Positions 1-8,098 are shown, counted from the stretch's first letter. The stretch: 64,000 bases of DNA from Bifidobacterium breve (GCA_945860545.1 CAMAQM010000001.1:62001-126000), one strand, 5' to 3'. Translations and numbers: made by a program. Notes: generated by a model from the letters alone, not told the origin.

Positions 1-832
1 GTGACCGCCAGGCGGACACGGCGAGCGCAACGGTGATGAACAGGGCCAACGCCAGCCCGATCCGGGTGGCGCCGACGTCGGTGACCCAACCGCTGAGGTT
101 GGCCTGAAACTCGGTGAGCGCCTCGGCGGGCCCGCCCGCCTCAACGTTTCCGGCCAGCACCTGCAACTCCCACCAGCCCCAGTAGATGAGGAACCCGCCG
201 GCGAGCACCAGCAGGCCCCCGGCGATGCGGTTCACGTAGCGCAGCGACGCCCGAAGTCGCCGCACCAGTGACGCCTTCGCCAGGGCGAGGGCCACGGTGA
301 GCGCGGTGAGCACCAGGCCCATGCCGAGGCCGTAGGCGACGAAGGCGGCGAGGCCGTCGGTGAACGACTCACTGGAAAAGACGCCGGTGACCGCCACGAG
401 GAACAGGGGGAGGGTGCACGACAGGGAGGCGACGGCGTAGGACACGCCGAACACGAACATCGACCACAACGTCCGCCGGTTGCCACCCCGTTCCAGTTTG
501 GGCAGGGCCAGCACCGGTTGGAACCCGGCCAGCATGGCGATCCCGAGGGCGACCAGGGCAATCCCGATGACGAGCGTGGCAAACGGGACGTTCTCTTGAA
601 TGGGTGCTGCTGCGGCATTGACCAGCACGCCGATCACCGTGAACACGGTGACGAACCCGGCGGTCACGACCAGGCTGACCCCGATGGCCCGCAACACGGC
701 TGATTCGCTGGTGTCTGAGTCGTCGTCGAGCCCGAGGAAGTACGACAGGTAGGCGGGAAGCATGGCGAACCCGCAGGGGTTGATGGTGGCCACCATGCCG
801 GTGGCGAAGGCGTACAGGACGATGGGGCTCAC
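1..832 (-). CDS. ccdA: CcdA/DsbD-like thiol-disulfide membrane transporter (partial)
   Basis: Polytopic membrane protein of the CcdA family, which moves reducing equivalents across the membrane to periplasmic or extracytoplasmic thioredoxin-like proteins. The ORF track shows only out-of-frame shadows here; I translated the minus strand directly. The N-terminus reads VSPIVLYAFATGMV and is followed by the family motif NPCGFAMLPAYL and, in the fourth or fifth helix, LSCTLPLFL, giving the two redox cysteines expected of CcdA. The GTG start at 832 shares a GTGA with the stop of the upstream TlpA-like gene, so the two are translationally coupled and form a transporter/acceptor pair. About 277 codons are visible and the C-terminus lies beyond the left edge. 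Family call is firm; the natural partner is inferred from adjacency. Confidence 0.88.
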   Translation of the reverse strand, partial: MSPIVLYAFATGMVATINPCGFAMLPAYLSYFLGLDDDSDTSESAVLRAIGVSLVVTAGFVTVFTVIGVLVNAAAAPIQENVPFATLVIGIALVALGIAMLAGFQPVLALPKLERGGNRRTLWSMFVFGVSYAVASLSCTLPLFLVAVTGVFSSESFTDGLAAFVAYGLGMGLVLTALTVALALAKASLVRRLRASLRYVNRIAGGLLVLAGGFLIYWGWWELQVLAGNVEAGGPAEALTEFQANLSGWVTDVGATRIGLALALFITVALAVSAWRS

Positions 833-1491
833 GAACCGGTTCCGCCCGGGCCGGTCCCGGTGATGGTGTCGATGCGGTCGTTGAGGCTGGCGGCGTCGAG
901 TGCACCGGCGTGGATGTCGGTGACGGTGCCATCGGCGGCGACGAACACGGTGGTGGGCATGTTCACCACGGCGAAGGTTCGGGCCATCTCGCCGTTGCCG
1001 TCGAGCACCAGTGGGTAGGTGACTCCGGTGCGTTCCGCCAGTTGTTGGGCGGTGACCACGTTGTCACGCACGTTCACACCCACGAAGTCCACCGCCCCAT
1101 CTCGCTCGAGGTGGACCTGTTCGAATTCGGGCATTTCCCTGACGCACGGCGGACACCACGACGCCCAGAAGTTGATGACGGTCGGTCGTTGGAGGTCGGG
1201 TCCGAGGGTGATGGTCCCGCCATCGATGCCGGCGAGGGTGACGGTGGGCAGCGGTTGGCCGATGAGGGCGGTGCCGCCGCCGGGCTGGGCGATGGCGTTG
1301 TTGAGTCGGTCGGGTTCGGCACCGTCGGATCCGGTCAGGGTGACCCACACCATGACGCCGAGGACCACGGCCGCCAGCGCCAGCGCCCACCGCAGACCAC
1401 CCCCCAGTCGACGCCCCCGGACGGGGGTTTCAGCCGACGTGGGCGGGGGGAGGTCGTCGGGGTGTCGTTCAGGGTTGGCCGTGGGTTCCAT
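829..1491 (-). CDS. TlpA/ResA-like membrane-anchored thioredoxin
   Basis: A 220-aa single-pass protein: a proline-rich cytoplasmic N-terminus, one membrane helix at about residues 35-52, then an extracytoplasmic TlpA/AhpC-TSA thioredoxin fold with the active site WCPPC (Cys113/Cys116) and a cis-proline region NMPTTV. It probably keeps extracytoplasmic thiols reduced, for example apocytochrome c, using electrons from the CcdA protein encoded just downstream. The ORF track begins 25 codons earlier, but the ATG at 1491 follows a GGGGAA-like ribosome site and removes an unlikely leader, so I use it. The stop overlaps the ccdA start by 4 bp. It could equally serve a different thiol client; nothing in the window encodes cytochrome c. 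Confidence 0.87.
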   Translation of the reverse strand: MEPTANPERHPDDLPPPTSAETPVRGRRLGGGLRWALALAAVVLGVMVWVTLTGSDGAEPDRLNNAIAQPGGGTALIGQPLPTVTLAGIDGGTITLGPDLQRPTVINFWASWCPPCVREMPEFEQVHLERDGAVDFVGVNVRDNVVTAQQLAERTGVTYPLVLDGNGEMARTFAVVNMPTTVFVAADGTVTDIHAGALDAASLNDRIDTITGTGPGGTGS

Positions 1492-1611
1492 GTCCGTTCC
1501 CCACCGTACCGGTCGGACCGGCGCCCCCGGGCCCCGCCCCGGCGCGCACCAGAGTTCCGCTGTCACCCCGGGAATCCCCAGGGCTCAGTCCACCCTCCGG
1601 TGCGTGCCGGG

Positions 1612-1986
1612 TCATGCCGTGCGCAAAAAGCCCCGCAGGTGCACCGGTACGGGGATCTCGAGCATCTGGTCCTCGGGCCGGGTCACCGCCGAGGGTCGGC
1701 CGGGTCGCCTCTTGCGGGCGACGATGCGCCCACCGGAGAAGAGCTGGCCGCCCCACACACCGGCGGGCTCCCGACGGGCGAGGGCGCCTTCGAGGCACTC
1801 CAGCATGATCGGGCACCGGGCGCACAACGCCTTGGCTGCCGAGATGTCGCCGATGTCGTCGGAGAAGAAGACCTCAGTGAGGTCGCCGTTACCGGTGCTG
1901 CACAACGCCTGGGTGTTCCAGGCGGTGGCCTCCCCGTTGAGTTCAGCGGGTGCTCGCTGGTCGTTGAGTTCGAGTGTTGCCGACAT
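1612..1986 (-). CDS. WhiB-family iron-sulfur transcriptional regulator
   Basis: A 124-aa Wbl protein, a family confined to Actinomycetota and their phages. It holds a [4Fe-4S] cluster on four cysteines, here Cys29, Cys55, Cys58 and Cys64 in the canonical C-x2-C-x5-C arrangement, followed by the GVWGG turn and a basic C-terminus rich in Arg/Lys (RKRRPGR) that contacts DNA. Wbl proteins usually act bound to region 4 of the primary sigma factor. The ATG at 1986 is preceded by AAAGGGACC, a good ribosome site; the longer frame in the ORF track is an artefact. Which Wbl subclass this is cannot be settled without a tree. Confidence 0.93.
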   Translation of the reverse strand: MSATLELNDQRAPAELNGEATAWNTQALCSTGNGDLTEVFFSDDIGDISAAKALCARCPIMLECLEGALARREPAGVWGGQLFSGGRIVARKRRPGRPSAVTRPEDQMLEIPVPVHLRGFLRTA

Positions 1987-2067
1987 GGTGGTCCCTTTCG
2001 GTGCTGTCGGTCGGGCTGGATGGGTGATGGTGGGTTCGGGTGCGGTTGGGTACCCCGGAAACGAAGA

Positions 2068-2093
2068 AGGCCGCCGGCTGGAGCCGGCGGCCT
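2068..2093 (-). terminator. Perfect 11-bp stem-loop terminator
   Basis: AGGCCGCCGGC and its exact reverse complement are separated by the loop TGGA. It lies 26 bp beyond the stop of the 66-aa gene on the minus strand and 80 bp before the whiB start, so it insulates the two. There is no clear U-tract, which is common for high-GC actinobacterial terminators. Confidence 0.7.
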
Positions 2094-2119
2094 GAGTGTT
2101 TCGGGAGCTTCGCTGGTGT

Positions 2120-2320
2120 CTAGGGCGAAGCAACCTCCTCAGGTCGCCGGGTGGGCTTGGTGGCGTGATGCTTGGACACGGCCACCGAACCAATACCGGT
2201 GGTGCCCACAAAGCCGTTGCCAGTTGACGGATACCAGGTGCCCGTGACCACAGACCCGTTGGCACACGCGTCGGCCCGGCGGCTGCCGGACGTCAGGTTG
2301 CGGGGTGAGGTGGTGGTCAT
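2120..2320 (-). CDS. Small protein of unknown function, 66 aa
   Basis: I do not recognise this protein. It is 66 residues, rich in Thr, Ser and Gly, with one cysteine (ADACANG), a central stretch WYPSTGNGFVGTTG and a charged, proline-containing tail. There is no signal peptide or membrane helix. Support for it being real comes from context: it fills the gap between the serpin and whiB genes and is followed within 30 bp by a perfect 11-bp terminator oriented for it. The start has no strong ribosome site; a possible -10 TATCGA lies 31-36 bp upstream with TTGTGA 16 bp before it. An overlapping alternative frame (2139-2363) is less plausible. Confidence 0.5.
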   Translation of the reverse strand: MTTTSPRNLTSGSRRADACANGSVVTGTWYPSTGNGFVGTTGIGSVAVSKHHATKPTRRPEEVASP

Positions 2321-2423
2321 GGTGCTCGTCTTTTGGTTCGATATTTCGCTGGCAAACGTTCACAACACTGCAGCAGGTCTGATCCCACAGGTCAAACCCT
2401 TTTACGGGAACGGCCCGAAACCC

Positions 2424-3758
2424 TTACTGGGTGGGGTCTCCAACCCTGGCGATGACCAGCGGGAGCGAGGTGGACCGGTCAACGACGAGCACCAGGAATG
2501 GCCGGTCGAACGTGATCGATGTCACCGTTTGGGGCCGGGGCGTCGGCTGGGTGACGGTGGCGACCCGAGCGGCGCTTCCCGTCTCATCGACGCTGAGGTA
2601 CACCTCCTGGACGACCTCGGTGAGTGCCAGCCGTTCCGACGGGGCAAGGGTGGTGAAATCGGCGAGGTCTGTGGTGAACGCCGAGGCAACCCCGAGGTCG
2701 GTCAGCGTCACGCTGAGCGCCGGGGTCGAGGTGAACGAGAACCGCGGTAGCGCAACGTCGAGGGGGCGCGGTGAGAGATTGCTGAGTACCTCGTCGATGA
2801 ACGTCCCGGAGAGTTCCGAGGTGATCAGACCCTCCCGACCGGGGTCGGTGCGGACGGCAACCATGGCGAGTTCCCTGCCGAGGTAGGGCATCTCCACCGC
2901 CTGCCAGCCGTCCCCGCCAGCCCACCTGAGACCCGAACCGGCCACGGCACGCATCGTCGGCGCGGTCACGGTCCGGCCGGTGTCGGTCACGAACGGAGCA
3001 TCGCGGGTGGCCTCGGGGTCAAAGGGGACCAGCCACGGACCCGACACCCATTGGGCGCCCGAACTCACGAGTTGGGTCTCAGCATCGATGAGCCCGCGGG
3101 CGACGAGTTGTTCGGTCCGGCCGTCGGTGGCCTGTTGGGTCCAGCGGTTGATCGCCTGTCGGGCAGTCTCGGGGTCGGAGCGGAAGTCGACCGTGCGCAC
3201 GCCCGTGTCGAAGTTGCGGGCCAGCGTCTCAAGGTAGTCACGGTCCACCTCGGTGCCCCGCTGGAGCCACAGCGCCACGGCCTGATCCACCTCGACGGCG
3301 CCCCGCCGATCCGTTGAGGTCTGTATCCCCGCCCGGGATTCGAGCAGCGGCTCGGTGGCCCCGACAGCACCGAGGCGGTCCCCGAACGTCGGTGCGCTCG
3401 GATCCTCGGTGGGCTGGAACAGCCCGTCAATCTCGGTGGCGGTGACGGTGGCGGCCCCGGCGCGCACCATGCCCAACTGAATCGCCAGCATGCTGGGCGC
3501 AACGGCGACGTTGCCGCTTTGGGATGCGGCCAGACGACCGGCGACCCGTGCCCCCCCAGCGGTCACGTTTTCCGAGACCTCCCGTACTTCGCTCAGAGCG
3601 ACGGGTTGGCGAGGTGTGGTGGAGCGGGCCTCACCACCGGTGAATCCGGTGGCACAGGCGGCAACCGTGGCGGCCAGTGCGCCCACCAGCGCCACCCGGG
3701 CGATGCGTCCGGACGCCACCGCAGCGGGTCTGCGACGAGGGGCGGGAGGCCGATCCAC
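2424..3758 (-). CDS. Serpin-family protease inhibitor, predicted lipoprotein
   Basis: A 444-aa serpin. Serpins trap serine or cysteine proteases by inserting a cleaved reactive-centre loop into the central sheet. The N-terminus has basic residues, a hydrophobic stretch and a lipobox ending VAAC at Cys35, so it is predicted to be a lipid-anchored exported protein. The C-terminus has the hallmark hinge ETGSAARVAT and the strand/signature around FDRPFLVLV. By counting from the hinge, P1-P1' would be about Arg-Pro, an odd scissile bond for trypsin-like targets. The ORF track starts at 3833, but that codon lies inside a 16-bp terminator stem for the upstream gene, so GTG 3758 is preferred. Target protease unknown; inhibitory function is inferred from the small-residue hinge. 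Confidence 0.87.
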   Translation of the reverse strand: MDRPPAPRRRPAAVASGRIARVALVGALAATVAACATGFTGGEARSTTPRQPVALSEVREVSENVTAGGARVAGRLAASQSGNVAVAPSMLAIQLGMVRAGAATVTATEIDGLFQPTEDPSAPTFGDRLGAVGATEPLLESRAGIQTSTDRRGAVEVDQAVALWLQRGTEVDRDYLETLARNFDTGVRTVDFRSDPETARQAINRWTQQATDGRTEQLVARGLIDAETQLVSSGAQWVSGPWLVPFDPEATRDAPFVTDTGRTVTAPTMRAVAGSGLRWAGGDGWQAVEMPYLGRELAMVAVRTDPGREGLITSELSGTFIDEVLSNLSPRPLDVALPRFSFTSTPALSVTLTDLGVASAFTTDLADFTTLAPSERLALTEVVQEVYLSVDETGSAARVATVTQPTPRPQTVTSITFDRPFLVLVVDRSTSLPLVIARVGDPTQ

Positions 3759-3800
3759 GTGATCTGTCGTACTACATCTGGCGGTGTCGTACCCGGACGC

Positions 3801-3834
3801 GTTGCTGCCGGTGGCAGGTGCCACCGGCAGCAAC
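3801..3834 (-). terminator. Perfect 16-bp hairpin, terminator for the GSII gene
   Basis: GTTGCTGCCGGTGGCA and its exact reverse complement are separated by only two bases (in practice a 14-bp stem with a 6-nt loop). It sits 20 bp past the GSII stop and upstream of the serpin start, so it ends the GSII transcript and rules out the longer serpin ORF. Confidence 0.8.
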
Positions 3835-3853
3835 GGTTGCGTAGGGGTGGAAC

Positions 3854-4852
3854 TCAGTCGAGTGCCGAGCAGCAGGTGTCCACGATGAGTCGGGTCACCG
3901 TGTACGGGTCACAGTTCGAGTTCGGACGCCGATCCTCGATGTAGCCCTTCTTGTCCACGCCGACCTGCCAGGGGATGCGCACCGACGCACCCCGGTCCGA
4001 CACGCCGTAGGAGTACTCGGTCCACGGGGCGGTCTCGTGCAGACCGGTGAGGCGTCGCTCAACACCGGCGCCGTAGTTGGTGATGTGGAGTTCGGCCTTG
4101 GTGCCGAGCGCCTCACACGCCGTGATGATCGGATCCCAACCTTCGCGCATGGCCTTGGTGGAGAAGTTGGTGTGGGCTCCCGCACCGTTCCAGTCGCCCG
4201 GCATGGGCTTGGGGTCGATGGTGACGGCGACGTCGAAGTCTTCGGCGATGCGGTACAGCAACCAGCGGGCGATGTAGACCTCGTCGGCCACGAGCGGCGG
4301 AGCGACCGGGCCGATCTGGAACTCCCACTGGCCCATCATCACCTCGGCGTTGGTGCCCGAGATGTGCAGACCCGCCTTCATGCAGGCGGTGGTGTGCGCC
4401 TCAACGATGTCGCGGCCCCAGATCTCATCGGAGCCGACACCGCAGTAGTAGGGGCCCTGCGGGCCGGGGTAACCGCCGGCCGGCCAACCCAGCGGCCGGC
4501 CTTCCTTGAGGAAGGTGTACTCCTGCTCGATGCCGAAGATGGGCTCCTGGGTGGCGTACTTCTCGGCCACCTCGGCGCAGGCGGCGCGGGTGTTGGTGGG
4601 GTGTGGGGTCATGTCGGTGAGGAGCACCTCGCACAGCACCAGCTTGTCGCCACCGCCGCGGATCGGGTCGGGGCACACGAACACCGGGCGCAGCACGCAG
4701 TCGGAGTTCTTCCCGGGGGCCTGGTTCGTGCTTGAGCCGTCGAACCCCCAGATGCCGGGAGCCTCAGCGTCCTCAATGATCTTGGTCTTGGATCGCAGCA
4801 GGGGGGTCGGCTCGGTGCCGTCAATCCAGATGTACTCAGCTCGGTAGGCCAC
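3854..4852 (-). CDS. glnII: Glutamine synthetase type II (eukaryote-like GSII)
   Basis: ATP-dependent ligase making glutamine from glutamate and ammonia. At 332 aa it has the short GSII length rather than the about 450-470 aa of GSI, and it carries GSII signatures: a beta-grasp start YIWIDGT, GFDGSSTNQA, the glutamate-binding FGIEQEYT, NAEVMMGQWEFQIG and the ATP-site region MPGDWNGAGAHTNFS. GSII is not controlled by adenylylation. The GTG start at 4852 has GGAGAG ideally placed upstream; the longer ORF start in the track is rejected. It is divergent from a GlnA2-like GSI and a GlnR-like regulator, so all three form one nitrogen locus. Acquired long ago by several actinobacterial lineages. Confidence 0.93.
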   Translation of the reverse strand: MAYRAEYIWIDGTEPTPLLRSKTKIIEDAEAPGIWGFDGSSTNQAPGKNSDCVLRPVFVCPDPIRGGGDKLVLCEVLLTDMTPHPTNTRAACAEVAEKYATQEPIFGIEQEYTFLKEGRPLGWPAGGYPGPQGPYYCGVGSDEIWGRDIVEAHTTACMKAGLHISGTNAEVMMGQWEFQIGPVAPPLVADEVYIARWLLYRIAEDFDVAVTIDPKPMPGDWNGAGAHTNFSTKAMREGWDPIITACEALGTKAELHITNYGAGVERRLTGLHETAPWTEYSYGVSDRGASVRIPWQVGVDKKGYIEDRRPNSNCDPYTVTRLIVDTCCSALD

Positions 4853-4954
4853 AGGTTCTCTCCAGTCTCGGGACGGCGGTCTGCCGTCTTGGTCACGAGC
4901 GTGCTTGTCGATTGGGAGCATTCCACCGAGCGTTTTCAGCGCTGTTGCCCGGTT

Positions 4955-4971
4955 GTGAACGCAATGTGAAC
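4955..4971. promoter_or_regulatory. GTGAAC direct repeat, candidate GlnR-type operator
   Basis: In the 209-bp gap between the divergent synthetase genes, TGTGAAC occurs twice with an 11-bp period. GlnR operators known from Streptomyces consist of half-sites repeating every 11 bp, and a GlnR-like gene lies in this locus. The half-site match to the published consensus is only partial, so the assignment rests on spacing and context. Confidence 0.35.
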
Positions 4972-5061
4972 AGCCAGTCTGACACTGGTTGGGTGCCTGA
5001 CAGGTCCGCTACACCACTGGGAGGACATCGCCCTTTGGGTGGTGGGTGCGGAGGTGAAAGT

Positions 5062-6405
5062 ATGACAGCCATGGAGCGGCAGCAGGAATATGCCCTGCGG
5101 ACAGTCGAAGAGCGCGGGGTCCGGCTGATCCGGCTGTGGTTCACCGACGTTCTCGGTCAACTGAAGTCGGTGGCCATTTCGCCCGCCGAGCTCGAGGTGG
5201 CGTTCGAGGAGGGTGTGCACTTCGACGGTTCGGCCATCGATGGGTTCAGCCGGGTCCAGGAGAGTGACGTGCTGGCACGGCCTGATCCGGCCACGTTCGA
5301 ACTCGTGCCGTGGGGTCGCGAGGAGGACGTTTCGGCCCGCATGTTCTGCGACATCCTGGGCACCGACGGCACCCCGTTCGACGGTGACCCGCGTCACGTG
5401 CTCAAGCGGAACCTCGACCGTGCCCGTCAAGCGGGATTCCAGTTCATGGTGGCGCCCGAGATGGAGTTCTTCTACTTCTCTCACGGGGATCCCACCCGAC
5501 CCCTAGAACCTCTTGACACCGGCTCGTACTTCGATCTCACTACCACCGATGCGGCCAGTGACCTGCGCAAGCGCACCATCGCCATGCTTGAGGCGCTCGG
5601 CATTCCCGTCGAGTACTCGTTCCATGAGGACGCCCCCAGCCAGCACGAGATCGATCTGCGCTACACCGACGCGTTGACCATGGCCGACAACGTCATGACG
5701 TTCCGTCTGGTGGTGCGAGAAATCGCTCTTGAACGCGGCAGTTACGCCACCTTCATGCCCAAGCCCCTCGAAGGAGTGCAGGGGTCAGGCATGCACACGC
5801 ATCTGTCGTTGTTCGGTGAGGACGGCAACGCCTTCCACGACCCGTCGGGGGCCTACGGACTGTCCAAGGTGGCCCACGGGTTCATCGCCGGGCTGTTGGT
5901 GCACGCCCCGGAGATCACGGCGGTCACCAACCAGTTGGTGAACTCCTACAAGCGTCTGGTGCATGGCTACGAGGCACCCACGTGGGTGACCTGGGCCCGC
6001 AACAACCGTTCGGCGTTGGTGCGTATCCCCGTGACCAAGCCGGGCAAGGCGTCATCGACCCGTATCGAGTTCCGGTCCCCCGACCCGGCGTGCAACCCGT
6101 ACCTGGCGTTCGCGCTGATGCTGGCGGCGGGCCTGCGGGGCATCGAGCGGGGGTACGAGTTGCCCGATGAGTCGGTGACCAACGTGTTCGAGCTGACGCC
6201 CGCCGAGCGTGCGGCCGCCGGCATTGGTGCGCTCCCCCAGTCGTTGTCCGAGGCGCTCGACGTCATGGAGGGGTCGGACCTGGTGGCTGAAGCACTCGGG
6301 GAACACATCTTTGAGTGGTTCCTGCGCAACAAGCGCAACGAGTGGCAGGCCTACAAGAGCCACGTCACGCCCTTCGAGTTGGCCCGCTACCTGCCGAGCG
6401 TCTGA
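5062..6405 (+). CDS. glnA2: Type I glutamine synthetase, GlnA2-like
   Basis: A 447-aa GSI that matches the M. tuberculosis GlnA2 class from start to end by recall (FTDVLGQLKSVAI, FDGSAIDGF, MADNVMTFR, the conserved C-terminus FLRNKRNEW). The tyrosine that is adenylylated in GSI-beta enzymes is absent: the loop reads NVFELTPAER. Activity is therefore unlikely to be switched by GlnE. GlnA2-type enzymes are implicated in glutamine or isoglutamine metabolism, and some relatives glutamylate polyamines. Start ATG 5062 has a strong GGAGGTGAAAGT site. The GlnR-like gene follows after 4 bp, indicating one operon. Confidence 0.92.
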   Translation: MTAMERQQEYALRTVEERGVRLIRLWFTDVLGQLKSVAISPAELEVAFEEGVHFDGSAIDGFSRVQESDVLARPDPATFELVPWGREEDVSARMFCDILGTDGTPFDGDPRHVLKRNLDRARQAGFQFMVAPEMEFFYFSHGDPTRPLEPLDTGSYFDLTTTDAASDLRKRTIAMLEALGIPVEYSFHEDAPSQHEIDLRYTDALTMADNVMTFRLVVREIALERGSYATFMPKPLEGVQGSGMHTHLSLFGEDGNAFHDPSGAYGLSKVAHGFIAGLLVHAPEITAVTNQLVNSYKRLVHGYEAPTWVTWARNNRSALVRIPVTKPGKASSTRIEFRSPDPACNPYLAFALMLAAGLRGIERGYELPDESVTNVFELTPAERAAAGIGALPQSLSEALDVMEGSDLVAEALGEHIFEWFLRNKRNEWQAYKSHVTPFELARYLPSV

Positions 6406-6409
6406 GCCG

Positions 6410-7090
6410 ATGGAACCGCTCCTCGTTCATCCCGACCCGCCACCGGCAGACCTGGTGGCGGTGCTCGATGCCAGCGGGTACCCGTGGAAGGCCGTCGGAA
6501 CCGACACCGACGTGGACCGTGCCGAACCCGTCGACGGATGGTCGGGTGCGGTGGTGTGTGCCGATGTCGACCCTGAACGGGCGTTCGCCGTGTGCCGGAC
6601 GTTGCGCAAGCGCGACGTGCCGCTGCAACCACTGTTGTTGATCGTCACCCCAGCACAACTCACCGACCTCGAACTGCGGGACGAGTTGTTCGACGACTTC
6701 TGCCTCACTCCGCTGGCACCGCGCGAGGTGGCGGCACGACTCACCCACCTGTTCTGGCGCACCGGGCAGGGCACCCGTCCCGAGTTGGTGGAGTACGGCG
6801 AGTTGGTCCTCAACCTCGAGACCTACCAGGCCGCCATCAGTGGTTCGCCCATCGACCTCACCTACATGGAGTACGAACTGTTGAAGTTCCTCGTCTCCCA
6901 CCCGGGAAAGGTCTTCACCCGCGAGACACTGCTCAGCCGGGTATGGGGGTACGAGTACTACGGCGGGGCCCGGACGGTGGACGTCCACATCCGGCGTCTA
7001 CGGGCCAAACTTGGTGAGGAACATGCCGGTCTGATCCAGACCGTGCGCTCAGTGGGTTACCGGTTCGGCCAGTCCCGCTGGGGTCTGTAG
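6410..7090 (+). CDS. glnR: GlnR-like OmpR-family orphan regulator
   Basis: A 226-aa two-domain protein. The N-terminal about 115 residues are a degenerate receiver fold without a clear phosphoacceptor aspartate cluster, and the C-terminal winged helix contains DLTYMEYELLKFL and TVDVHIRRLRAKLG, nearly the same wording as in actinobacterial GlnR. GlnR controls glutamine synthetases, ammonium transport and nitrite reductase without a cognate kinase. The gene starts 4 bp after the GlnA2-like stop, so it is probably co-transcribed with a gene it regulates. The glnR name rests on the missing phosphosite, the DNA-binding helix wording and location; another orphan OmpR regulator remains possible. Confidence 0.8.
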   Translation: MEPLLVHPDPPPADLVAVLDASGYPWKAVGTDTDVDRAEPVDGWSGAVVCADVDPERAFAVCRTLRKRDVPLQPLLLIVTPAQLTDLELRDELFDDFCLTPLAPREVAARLTHLFWRTGQGTRPELVEYGELVLNLETYQAAISGSPIDLTYMEYELLKFLVSHPGKVFTRETLLSRVWGYEYYGGARTVDVHIRRLRAKLGEEHAGLIQTVRSVGYRFGQSRWGL

Positions 7091-7108
7091 CGGTCGCTGC
7101 CGGACGTC

Positions 7109-8011
7109 TCAGCACACGGTGACGAAGCTGTACCCCGCAGCGCTCAACCCTTCGATCATCCCCGGAAGGGAATCGAGGGTGGCCTGACGGTTGCCGCCAC
7201 CGTCGTGGAGGACCACCACGAGTGGGCTGGCCGGCCCCAGCGCGGCGGCACGCGCTACCACGTTGTCCACGATGGCCTGAGGCGGGGGGCTGAGGTAGTC
7301 GTTGGGAGCCACGTTCCACATGACCTTGGTCAGCCCGACGCTGGCGGCCACGGCGTCGACCCGGGCGTCGGCAGCCCCGTACGGCGGTCGATAACAGGTC
7401 GGTCGCTTGCCGAGGATCCCTTCGATCACGTCGTCGGTGCCGCTGAGTTGCCCGGCGATGCCGTCGTCGGCGAGCTGGGTCAGGTACGGATGCCCCCACG
7501 TGTGGTTCTGCACGCTGTGACCGGCGTTGGCCATGGCGGTGACGAGTCCGGGGTAGCGCTCGGCGCTCGACCCGATGACGAAGAAGGTGGCGGGCACGTT
7601 GTAGCGGGCGAGCGTGTCCAAGATGGCCTGGGTCCAGGTCGGGTCCGGACCGTCGTCGAAGGTCAGCGCCACCTGCCCCGCGCCCGGCCACGCAGGACCA
7701 CTCGGGCCGACGACAACGGTGGTCACGGGGGCGACGGTGGTGTCGGTGGTCTGCGGAGCGACGGTCTCCTCGGGGGTGACTGGGTTCGGGTCGTCGCCCG
7801 ACGTCGTCGAACTCGGCTCGGCGTTGGCCTGGTCACCTGATTGCAGCGTGGTTCCGGCGGCGGCCCCGAGGTCACTTTGGTTGGCGCCGCCGGGGCGCGA
7901 CGTCACCACGGCCATCAGGACCACGAGCACCGTCACGGTGGCTACGAGAGCGAAGCGTCGTGAGGTGTACGGGGTGGACGGTGGATACCGCCGACGCGGG
8001 AACCCGGACAC
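7109..8011 (-). CDS. Secreted polysaccharide deacetylase (NodB homology, CE4)
   Basis: A 300-aa protein with a basic N-terminus, one hydrophobic segment (about residues 20-40, uncleaved anchor or signal), a Thr/Ser/Pro-rich linker to about residue 105, then a complete NodB domain. All five CE4 motifs are recognisable: TFDDGPD (metal and catalytic Asp), HSVQNHTWGH (metal His pair), RPPYGA, a Trp-containing motif (MWNVAPNDY) and LHDGG. It probably removes N-acetyl groups from peptidoglycan or another surface glycan. The GTG start at 8011 has a weak ribosome site, so the exact N-terminus is uncertain. It is convergent with glnR (18-bp gap) and follows a terminator that separates it from the upstream Fe-S/Mo operon. 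Confidence 0.9.
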   Translation of the reverse strand: MSGFPRRRYPPSTPYTSRRFALVATVTVLVVLMAVVTSRPGGANQSDLGAAAGTTLQSGDQANAEPSSTTSGDDPNPVTPEETVAPQTTDTTVAPVTTVVVGPSGPAWPGAGQVALTFDDGPDPTWTQAILDTLARYNVPATFFVIGSSAERYPGLVTAMANAGHSVQNHTWGHPYLTQLADDGIAGQLSGTDDVIEGILGKRPTCYRPPYGAADARVDAVAASVGLTKVMWNVAPNDYLSPPPQAIVDNVVARAAALGPASPLVVVLHDGGGNRQATLDSLPGMIEGLSAAGYSFVTVC

Positions 8012-8075
8012 AGGACCACAAGGGTACTACCCCTGTGGCGGCTGTACAGGTCGGCAGCGGGGTGGACGTTCACGG

Positions 8076-8094
8076 CGGTGGGCGTCGCCCACCG
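8076..8094 (-). terminator. Hairpin terminator of the Fe-S/Mo operon
   Basis: CGGTGGGCG and CGCCCACCG flank a single T, a 9-bp inverted repeat that can fold as a 7-bp stem with a 5-nt loop. It begins 5 bp after the stop of the 51-aa membrane protein gene, the last gene of a five-gene minus-strand run. Confidence 0.6.
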
Positions 8095-8098
8095 GGTC

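Noticed and set aside
232-932. ORFs 232-618 and 369-932 on the minus strand
   Set aside because: Out-of-frame shadows of the CcdA gene, which is open at the window edge and therefore missing from the track.
2139-2363. 74-aa alternative minus-strand ORF overlapping the 66-aa gene
   Set aside because: No ribosome site, extends into the promoter side, and the shorter frame fits the terminator distance better.
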